DNA of 12,650 nt from Candidatus Poseidoniaceae archaeon (GTDB lineage: Archaea; Thermoplasmatota; Poseidoniia; Poseidoniales; Poseidoniaceae), in NCBI GenBank assembly GCA_013330015.1, contig DUJC01000096.1, positions 1-12,650 on the forward strand, in the 5' to 3' direction. Positions 7,195 through 12,650 of the stretch are shown one piece after another; position 1 is the stretch's first letter, and every line of letters starts with the position of its first letter. The notes below the pieces were generated by a model that saw only the letters and a list, made by a program, of their open reading frames with translations, ran no database searches and had not been told where the DNA came from. The position numbers and the translations under genes are program-made.

Positions 7195-7843
7195 AATGGT
7201 TCAATTGTTGTTGAGCAATTGGATGACTCGGTTCTTTCATGGTCATTTGGTAAACACCTGTGGAGCTTGTGAGTCGAAGTGTTGTTTTCTCTCGGTCGTT
7301 CCATGTTCCTTTCAATCGATGTCGAACATAAGGCCGCATCGTATGCTTGAGTTGTTGATGCAAAGGAGAGGTTGCCTTTCCATCGAGAAGAACAATTGGA
7401 CAGTTTCGGCCCACTTCTTCGAGAGAAGCCATGCAATGACGTAGAATCGAACGAGCTTCAAATCGTTTGATTTGTTCATCAAGAAACATTGCGAGCATAC
7501 CATCGACAACAATCATCGATGCCTGTGTTAATGCAACCTCATTCCGAACTCTTTGAATCAGTGCATGCAGTTGATGTAAGGTGAATCCTCTTCCAATGTA
7601 CAATCGACGTAAACCATCTTCGATAGGACAATCGAGTGAACGCATGGATGGAAAAAACCCGCTTGGGTCAAACCGATGGCCTCCATCAATCCAATGCACA
7701 GCATGCCCTCTCGAAAGAAGAATGCTCGTCCAATGTTGAGCGAGCAATCGGCCGTCTTTTCCAAAGTGCCCTGGTCCCTCGAGCAGGGTGATGCCTGTCG
7801 AAGGGATGCGCAATTCACTACGCTGTCGTTCCACTGGATGCAT
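7007..7843 (-). CDS. RecA/RadA-superfamily ATPase (RadA-paralog or ImuA-like)
   Basis: A 278-residue P-loop protein. The Walker A loop is GPGHFGKD (23-30); K29 is present but the usual Thr/Ser after it is D30. WIDGGHRFDP (51-60) matches the strand after the P-loop in RadA paralogs, where ID(G/T)..F is common. FTLHQLHALI (87-96) is another RadA-paralog-like segment. Walker B is MIVVD (110-114). It lacks the N-terminal helix-hairpin-helix domain of true RadA and is shorter than a recombinase, so a regulatory or loader role like bacterial ImuA or SulA is more likely than strand exchange. I chose the ATG at 7843 because GGTGAG lies just upstream; a TTG at 7864 would add 7 residues. The core ends near residue 216, and about 62 further residues are encoded opposite the PolB2 3' end. 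It diverges from the Y-family polymerase with a 73-base gap, which suggests co-regulation. Confidence 0.82.
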   Translation of the reverse strand: MHPVERQRSELRIPSTGITLLEGPGHFGKDGRLLAQHWTSILLSRGHAVHWIDGGHRFDPSGFFPSMRSLDCPIEDGLRRLYIGRGFTLHQLHALIQRVRNEVALTQASMIVVDGMLAMFLDEQIKRFEARSILRHCMASLEEVGRNCPIVLLDGKATSPLHQQLKHTMRPYVRHRLKGTWNDREKTTLRLTSSTGVYQMTMKEPSHPIAQQQLNHFTSIVPTERLAAQAAALPTNQTEREPTILPAQQVDGSNRHRCAEVDHPSVHIPVQEQHVATD

Positions 7844-7916
7844 TGTCTCACCAAGTATTGCCAATCACTGAAACCAAACCTCAGTGTTTTTGCAGAGGGT
7901 AATGGAAAAGTGAAGG
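7844..7916. promoter_or_regulatory. Divergent promoter region between RecA-like ATPase and Y-family polymerase
   Basis: This 73-base gap must hold the promoters of both divergent genes. On the minus strand GGTGAG (7852-7847) lies 3 bases before the ATPase ATG, a close but plausible ribosome binding site. The polymerase ATG at 7917 has no clear site. A perfect inverted repeat sits near the middle (separate entry). No convincing TATA box was seen on either strand. Confidence 0.5.
7866..7886. repeat. Inverted repeat CACTGA-N9-TCAGTG in the divergent promoter
   Basis: Perfect 6-base arms at 7866-7871 and 7881-7886 have centres 15 bases apart. The element lies near the middle of the gap between the ATPase and the Y-family polymerase. 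The geometry suits a dimeric regulator controlling both genes. Chance occurrence cannot be excluded from one copy. Confidence 0.4.
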
Positions 7917-9065
7917 ATGAATTTCAAACACTGCCGACAAGTGTATCGGTGTGTGCGTGAAGAGCGAATCATCATCCATTGCGACCTCGATGCATTTTTC
8001 GCATCGGTCGAGATTCTTCACCACGGCTTCCCTGAGGATGAACCGTTAATCATTGGATCGGATCCGATGCAAGGACGTGGCCGAGGCATTGTATCGACAT
8101 GCAACTATGCTGCAAGAGAATACGGTGTTCGGTCTGCGATGCCAATTTCTGAAGCATGGCGTCGATGTCCTGGGCACCCTTTTGGCCCTGCTCGCTTCAT
8201 TCGGGGCACTCGATCTTTGTATTCGATGGCTTCACGACGCGTCATGAAGATTCTGAGGCAAGACTCAGTCAAATTCGAACAAGCGAGCATCGATGAAGCC
8301 TATCTCGATGTTACTGAGATTGTCAAGCACGATTGGGATGAAGCGATGGCCCTTGCACGAAGACTGCAACGAACGATTCATTCAAAGGTGGGGTTAACAG
8401 CTTCTTTTGGAATCGGACCAACACGAATCATCGCGAAGATGTCCTCCGAAGTGAACAAACCAAACGGTATTCATCGAGTTTTACCCGATGAGATTTCAGA
8501 GTTTTTCGAGGCTCGATCTGTGAGAGAAGTACCAGGTATTGGTCCGAAAACTGCCAATGTTCTCGCAGAGTGGGGTGTGACAACCATGGACGAGGCGGTT
8601 GAATTGGGTGAACTGGCTCTTGCCCGAATGACATCTCGTCGATTTGCTTCTTGGTTGTTAAGGGTGGTTGAGGGTTTGACATCCAACGATGTTAGCCCCC
8701 TAAGGTCTCGACGCTCGATTGGTAAAGAGCGAACATTTTCCAGCGATCAAAGTGATCATGAGCATGTGCTCGAACTTCTTGAACAATTGACGCAGTCTGT
8801 ATTAGAAAAAGCTCGAACTGAAGGAATTGCGGGCCGCCTTGCAGAAGTCAAGATCCGATACACTGGCTTTGAAACACATACGCATGGGCGTTCGATACCC
8901 GTTGCCATGGATGATACAGATGTATTTCTTAGACAAGTCCGCAGACTGTTCGCAGAAAATGTTCACCAAGATGAAAAAATTCGGCTCATCGGTTTTCGAC
9001 TAGGGCAACTTGAAGAATTGGATTCCCGTCAAACCACGCTGGACTTTATCGATGAATCAGAGTAA
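7917..9065 (+). CDS. dinB: Y-family translesion DNA polymerase (Pol IV/Dpo4 type)
   Basis: Translesion polymerase that copies past damaged bases with low fidelity. The 382 residues cover the whole DinB/Dpo4 architecture: palm, fingers, thumb with helix-hairpin-helix, and little-finger domain. The catalytic acidic residues are all present: D23 in CDLDAFFASVE (22-32) and D126/E127 in SIDEAYLD (124-131). F28 is the steric gate that excludes ribonucleotides. NYAAREYGVRSAMP (63-76) is the fingers motif of the family, and VPGIGPKTANVL is the thumb HhH. The C-terminus ends with QTTLDFIDESE (372-382), which resembles a PCNA-binding box but is one residue shorter than the QxxLxxFF consensus. The ATG at 7917 adds about 15 residues before the conserved first strand; a GTG at 7953 is an alternative start. 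It is divergent from a RecA-like ATPase and close to PolB2, pointing to a joint damage-tolerance role. Its stop overlaps the valS stop by 9 bases. Confidence 0.95.
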   Translation: MNFKHCRQVYRCVREERIIIHCDLDAFFASVEILHHGFPEDEPLIIGSDPMQGRGRGIVSTCNYAAREYGVRSAMPISEAWRRCPGHPFGPARFIRGTRSLYSMASRRVMKILRQDSVKFEQASIDEAYLDVTEIVKHDWDEAMALARRLQRTIHSKVGLTASFGIGPTRIIAKMSSEVNKPNGIHRVLPDEISEFFEARSVREVPGIGPKTANVLAEWGVTTMDEAVELGELALARMTSRRFASWLLRVVEGLTSNDVSPLRSRRSIGKERTFSSDQSDHEHVLELLEQLTQSVLEKARTEGIAGRLAEVKIRYTGFETHTHGRSIPVAMDDTDVFLRQVRRLFAENVHQDEKIRLIGFRLGQLEELDSRQTTLDFIDESE

Positions 9066-11519
9066 TTTGTGCATCCGAGTGAGGGTATCCTTGAATCCAG
9101 TGAGGTTGTCTGGAATCACGACGCCTTCTATCTCGGCATTCAGCGATAAGCCGTTTTCTTTCTTCGTTTTCCAAACCTCACTGTTGAACGACTCAATGTC
9201 TGAAGTTTTGGAATTCAAATCCTCATCGACTGGTGGTAGATTGGGGAAGGTATCAACATCAACAGCGCTCGTTCCGTAGAGCGTCATTGAAATGTGATGA
9301 CAAAAGAAGGGACAAACTGGACTGAACGCAGCGAGGAAATCACGCAGTATGTTGTGAATGGTCCAAGCAGCATGCTGATCTCCATCGTACAACCGAGATT
9401 TTGCCATTTCAAGCCAATGTGAAGGCAAAACCCCAGTTCCGAATGTCTTGAGAGCCTGAGTAGCAGTGTAAATATCGAGATTTTCCCATGATGTTCGTAC
9501 GCTTGCCATCATGGTTGCGAACTCAGATTGAATCCAACGATCTTCAATCGGATACGGTGCAGATGGTTCCTCATCTGGACAATCGAACTGGCTAGCAAAT
9601 CGTGCGACGTTGAATAACTTCGTTAGTACACCGAAGTACTTCGATTCAATTTCTTCTGGATTGATGTGGAAATCATCTCCAACTTGAGCTTCACATGCCT
9701 TCCATAGTCGGAAACATTCGCTACCAATTTTGTTGGCTTTGAGACTGACCGAACCATCTGGTCCTCGCACCTTCCATGAACCTGTTCGTCCTCCAGCTCC
9801 ACATTCAAGAACACTATCTGCATCGATTCCATTTCCGAGCGATTTCGACATCTTTCTGCCCCACGGGTCCATGCCCAAACCATCGATCCACACATGTTTG
9901 AAACCTGGTTGCTCAAGCAAGAGCGCAGATTTGAGTAAAGTATAGTACAACCAGGTACGAACGATTTCTTTTCCTTGAGGGCGTAAAGCCGTTGGGAACG
10001 CCTTTTCGAAAACCTCTGGTTTGTTGAGATACCCGCTGACGAACAGATTGGAATTGGATGAATCCATCCATGTATCGAAGACTTTCTCTTCACCACGGAT
10101 TTGCCCCATCTGCTCTTTGAGGTCGGAATATGATCCAATGTCCTCTCTGGAATCTCGTTGCAACACTCTTGATCCTTCTGGAGGTACGTCCTTCCAAGGC
10201 TGTACATAGGTTCCTGCTGGTGGAACAATGATGTGGTCCTCGTTTTCACTATACCAAATCGGAATCTCAGTGTGATACCATCGTCTTCGTGATATTGGCC
10301 AATCGATGCTAATGTTGTCCATCCAATCCAACAAGAATTGTCGGTTACGTGGCGGGTGGAATTCAATCTGTTCAATCAAGTCGAGCATCTTGTCTTGCAT
10401 GTGTGTCTGACGAACGTACCATTCCTTCAGAAGAATGATTTCGACAGGGTTCTTCCCTCGTTCTGAAACGGGGACTTCCTGCTGTCGCTCTTCAATGGCG
10501 TCGATGTTACCTTCCATTTCCAACATCTCGATGGCTTTTGTGCGGGCATCAAGGACTGATAACCCTTCAAGAGGGCCCGAGATTGAGGTCATGCATCCGT
10601 TCAAATCGATTGCTTGGAATGGTGCAAGGCCAAGTTCTCTGAAAACTGCGACGTCGTTTTGATCACCAAACGAACAAACCATCAAAATTCCACTTCCAAA
10701 TTCGGACTTGACCGATGGGTGTGTCTGAATTTCAACGGATTGTTCGCGTCCTGATACCGGCATTGGAAGAATGGCTTTTTTCCCAACAAGATGTTGGTAA
10801 CGCTGGTCATCTGGATGGACAACAACGACGCCACATGCACAAATCAATTCCGGCCGTGTTGTTGAGATGACAAGGTCTTCACCATCTTCGGTCTTCCAAC
10901 GAACATCGACCAATTTGGTCATTCGACCAATTCGCTCTACTTCAGCATCAGCAATCGTCGTTCCTTCGACCGGGTCGTAGATGTTGGGCCTCAAGTCTTC
11001 GACGATGTCTCCTTTTTTGAAAAGTTCAATGAAGATTGATTGGGTTACGGATCGGTAATCAGGAGCGTCGGTGAGATACTCTGCTGCAAAATCGCAAGAT
11101 AAGCCTACACGAGCAGCTGTTTTTCGCATGGCTTGGGTGAAGGTCTCGATGGTTTCACGACATAAGTTGAGAAATTCCTCTCTGTCGTACGTTTTCATCT
11201 TTCGTTTCGTGTTCTTTTCGACGGTGAATTCAATGTTAATTCCATTCCGATCGACACCCCAAGGAAAGTAGACTTCCTTACCAAGCAATCGTTGAGAACG
11301 AGCCAGAACATCGATCATCGAATATTGAGCAACAGCACCAATGTGCCACGTCCCTGATGGGTATGGAGGTGGTGTGTCAATCACAAAAATTGGTTTCCCA
11401 CTCTCTGGCTTGAAACCATATCGTTGTTGATATGCGCTTTCATCTGCGTAATGTTGTTCCTGTATGCTCTTTTCGAGGTCGATTGACCATCGCTTTTCTG
11501 GAAGTCGAGGCGTCCCCAT
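9057..11519 (-). CDS. valS: Valyl-tRNA synthetase, archaeal type
   Basis: Class I aminoacyl-tRNA synthetase that charges tRNA-Val with valine; cytoplasmic and essential. The 820 residues include the HIGH-type motif HIGA (59-62, after TPPPYPSGTW), the CP1 editing domain with STTRPEL and a VVVHPDD segment, the FDTWMDSS segment, and KMSKS (556-560) followed by LGNGID. A helical anticodon-binding domain makes up the rest. The bacterial C-terminal coiled-coil arm is absent, as expected for archaea. Two oddities are seen. An extra stretch of about 25 residues (573-597, rich in Gly/Ser/Lys) interrupts the usual 'EKYGADAxRxW' segment straight after KMSKS. The CPxC zinc pair usually found before TAIADAEVE is also missing (the stretch reads NIYDPVEGTTIADAEVE). 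I chose the ATG at 11519 because GGTG lies 6 bases upstream; the frame extends to 11675, but that extension is low in family character and would cross the next promoter. Assignment over IleS or LeuS rests on the editing and TWMDSS segments. Confidence 0.93.
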   Translation of the reverse strand: MGTPRLPEKRWSIDLEKSIQEQHYADESAYQQRYGFKPESGKPIFVIDTPPPYPSGTWHIGAVAQYSMIDVLARSQRLLGKEVYFPWGVDRNGINIEFTVEKNTKRKMKTYDREEFLNLCRETIETFTQAMRKTAARVGLSCDFAAEYLTDAPDYRSVTQSIFIELFKKGDIVEDLRPNIYDPVEGTTIADAEVERIGRMTKLVDVRWKTEDGEDLVISTTRPELICACGVVVVHPDDQRYQHLVGKKAILPMPVSGREQSVEIQTHPSVKSEFGSGILMVCSFGDQNDVAVFRELGLAPFQAIDLNGCMTSISGPLEGLSVLDARTKAIEMLEMEGNIDAIEERQQEVPVSERGKNPVEIILLKEWYVRQTHMQDKMLDLIEQIEFHPPRNRQFLLDWMDNISIDWPISRRRWYHTEIPIWYSENEDHIIVPPAGTYVQPWKDVPPEGSRVLQRDSREDIGSYSDLKEQMGQIRGEEKVFDTWMDSSNSNLFVSGYLNKPEVFEKAFPTALRPQGKEIVRTWLYYTLLKSALLLEQPGFKHVWIDGLGMDPWGRKMSKSLGNGIDADSVLECGAGGRTGSWKVRGPDGSVSLKANKIGSECFRLWKACEAQVGDDFHINPEEIESKYFGVLTKLFNVARFASQFDCPDEEPSAPYPIEDRWIQSEFATMMASVRTSWENLDIYTATQALKTFGTGVLPSHWLEMAKSRLYDGDQHAAWTIHNILRDFLAAFSPVCPFFCHHISMTLYGTSAVDVDTFPNLPPVDEDLNSKTSDIESFNSEVWKTKKENGLSLNAEIEGVVIPDNLTGFKDTLTRMHKLL

Positions 11520-11525
11520 GCTTAA

Positions 11526-11529
11526 CACC
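11526..11529 (-). promoter_or_regulatory. Ribosome binding site GGTG for valS
   Basis: On the minus strand GGTG lies 6 bases before the ATG at 11519. It supports that start over upstream in-frame codons. Confidence 0.5.
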
Positions 11530-11536
11530 GGCCCTG

Positions 11537-11567
11537 CCCCCTGTGAACGGGGGGGTCCGATTGACCC
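11537..11567. repeat. Paired short hairpins in the valS leader
   Basis: CCCCC (11537-11541) can pair with the G7 run (11549-11555) across a 7-base loop. GGGTC (11553-11557) can pair with GACCC (11563-11567) across a 5-base loop. The two hairpins share bases 11553-11555, so they are partly exclusive alternatives. They lie 18-48 bases upstream of the valS ATG. A regulatory function is speculative. Confidence 0.3.
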
Positions 11568-11652
11568 TGTGTGCGTTTCTTTTTCAACGGTTCCCTCACA
11601 ATGAGACAGCAATACTTTCAATGAAAGACCCGAGGGGCTGTTGGGTAGCCGT

Positions 11653-12650
11653 ATGCCGGATGACGCCGAAGACAAAACATCCTCTCATGATGAAGAGGAC
11701 GTTGGACGTATTCAGGCGATTGCTGACTACAGCCGAGAGCGTGTACGAGTGGCCTCGGTTGACATCTCTGCCCGAGTGCGCGATTTTGATGCGAAAAAGG
11801 CAGTTGACGCAGTTCTCGAAGCTCCGAAGAGGTTGAAACGAGAATGGCAGAAAACCGGAGCAACGGGTGTTATCACACGTTTTCCTATTGCAACCGTTGC
11901 CTTGTTTTTGATGATCACATTGTATTTTGTCACAACGTCAGGATTCCTTGACGACACGCAGTTTGATGATGATCCAAACGAACCTGCGCTCAATGTCAAT
12001 GGTGATATGGAAGTATACCTCCCAGATGGGAGTGAGGTCAAGGAACTTATTGAAATGGTTGAAGCGGATTGGACAACCAACGTTATGGTCATTTACATAG
12101 AATCGGATAAAAACAACATCACTGACCAAAGAATTTTACAAGAAATCAGCTATGTTGAAAAAAGCATCAATCCTTATGTTTCTGACAACGAAAGCGATGA
12201 TGTCATTTACATTCTTTCAATTTCAACGGTACTGAAGGAAATCAATTCAAGTTTGCCACGTGTACGTGATGCTTTCATTACCGAATTGGGTCGTCAATGC
12301 CCCTCCTTCCAAGAGGTTTGTGAGAATTTCGCAGCAAGTGTCAACACGGCACTCTCTGCAGGAGATGACCAATTTGCTGGTGGTTACGAAATTCCTTCCC
12401 AGACAACCATCGATTTGATCATCGGTGAAATGTACGAAACCGACGGGTCACCAACGCCAGGTCTCGATAAACTCGCTCGAAATACCAATGCATGCAGCGG
12501 CCAACCGAACGATGAAGATACCGATGACAACGGATGTTTTGATGGAGAGGATTTGAAACTTGACCGGGCCATCATGGCGGTTGCAGTCGTCGACTCCATC
12601 GAAGCCAAAGATATCATCGAAGCAACACAACAACGACTTGACAACATCTC
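11653..12650 (+). CDS. RND/MMPL-like membrane protein, N-terminal part
   Basis: The frame is open from the ATG at 11653 to the window end (332 codons visible). A charged cytoplasmic N-terminus of about 74 residues is followed by one strong membrane helix (about 75-98, FPIATVALFLMITLYFVTT), then a large acidic extracellular domain. One helix followed by a large outer domain, with the pattern DMEVYLPDGSEVKELIEMVE (119-138) and a later strand VMVIYIESD, is what RND-superfamily/MMPL exporters show at their N-terminus. In such proteins the remaining helices would follow beyond the window. A DxDxDG-like acidic calcium-loop candidate with a Cys lies at about 287-300 (DEDTDDNGCFDGED), and other Cys residues in the outer domain could form disulfides. 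The substrate is unknown. An in-frame TTG four codons upstream is an alternative start; no clear ribosome binding site was seen. The family call is moderate because the diagnostic later helices are not visible. Confidence 0.65.
   Translation, partial: MPDDAEDKTSSHDEEDVGRIQAIADYSRERVRVASVDISARVRDFDAKKAVDAVLEAPKRLKREWQKTGATGVITRFPIATVALFLMITLYFVTTSGFLDDTQFDDDPNEPALNVNGDMEVYLPDGSEVKELIEMVEADWTTNVMVIYIESDKNNITDQRILQEISYVEKSINPYVSDNESDDVIYILSISTVLKEINSSLPRVRDAFITELGRQCPSFQEVCENFAASVNTALSAGDDQFAGGYEIPSQTTIDLIIGEMYETDGSPTPGLDKLARNTNACSGQPNDEDTDDNGCFDGEDLKLDRAIMAVAVVDSIEAKDIIEATQQRLDNI

Larger units (their letters stand above)
11520..11652. promoter_or_regulatory. Divergent intergenic region between valS and the MMPL-like gene
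   Basis: At 133 bases this is the longest gap in the window. It holds two adjacent short inverted repeats in a G/C-run tract (11537-11567) that would lie in the valS leader RNA. An A-rich stretch, TTGAAAAAGAAACG on the minus strand (about 11575-11588), is a candidate valS promoter element. Nothing convincing marks the promoter of the rightward gene. Confidence 0.4.

Noticed and set aside
6674..7444. 256-codon open frame on the + strand over the PolB2 end and beyond
   Set aside because: It is a different frame of PolB2 and then the antisense of the RecA-like ATPase. Its protein is Cys/Arg/Ser-rich with no recognisable family, while both overlapped genes have clear motifs.
7917..9065. Reading the Y-family protein as an inactive ImuB-type adaptor
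   Set aside because: The catalytic D23, D126 and E127 and the steric gate F28 are all present, so it should be an active polymerase.
9623..10375. 250-codon open frame on the - strand inside valS
   Set aside because: It is a shifted frame of valS with low-complexity Arg/Ser-rich composition; the valS frame carries the conserved motifs through this interval.
11432..11836. 134-codon + strand frame spanning the valS/MMPL-like gap
   Set aside because: It overlaps the valS N-terminus in antisense and the MMPL-like gene in another frame; composition is unlike a real protein here.
1..12650. tRNA genes, CRISPR repeats, transposase or integrase genes
   Set aside because: I looked for cloverleaf-like TTCGA loops with CCA-side stems, regularly spaced repeats, and mobile-element proteins on both strands and saw none that hold up.

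Overview
The window is gene-dense. Its proteins look like those of a marine planktonic euryarchaeon, most likely Marine Group II/III (Candidatus Poseidoniia). The clues are a PolB2-type archaeal family B DNA polymerase, an archaeal-type valyl-tRNA synthetase without the bacterial C-terminal arm, a membrane-anchored secreted subtilase, archaeal GGTG-type ribosome binding sites, and an RND/MMPL-like membrane protein with an acidic outer domain. The lineage is inferred from protein character, not from a marker gene. I saw no rRNA, tRNA, CRISPR array, insertion sequence or integrase.

Layout, left to right: (1) 1-2229 (+), 3' part of a cell-surface subtilisin-like protease. (2) 2226-3371 (-), an unrecognised multi-pass membrane protein that ends tail-to-tail with the protease. 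(3) 3472-4458 (+), D-3-phosphoglycerate dehydrogenase of serine biosynthesis, short form. (4) 4521-9065, a DNA-damage-tolerance block: a 97-aa protein and a PolB2 polymerase translated as an overlapping pair (+), a RecA/RadA-like ATPase facing them (-), and a Y-family polymerase (+) that diverges from the ATPase. (5) 9057-11519 (-), valyl-tRNA synthetase. (6) 11653-12650 (+), N-terminal part of an RND/MMPL-like membrane protein that runs off the window.

The 4521-9065 block is the most interesting part. It holds a RecA-like protein, a Y-family polymerase, a second polymerase and a small protein, which is the parts list of the bacterial ImuA-ImuB-DnaE2 mutasome built from archaeal components. 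The catalytic roles appear swapped. In bacteria the Y-family member ImuB is the catalytically dead adaptor. Here the Y-family enzyme keeps all its catalytic residues, while the family B enzyme has lost its proofreading residues and one of the two motif C aspartates. Short perfect inverted repeats lie in the only two promoter-sized gaps of the block (4489-4505 and 7866-7886). The polymerase and ATPase reading frames overlap by 188 bases on opposite strands.

The genome is very compact. All three convergent gene pairs overlap at their 3' ends, and the longest gap between genes is 133 bases (11520-11652).
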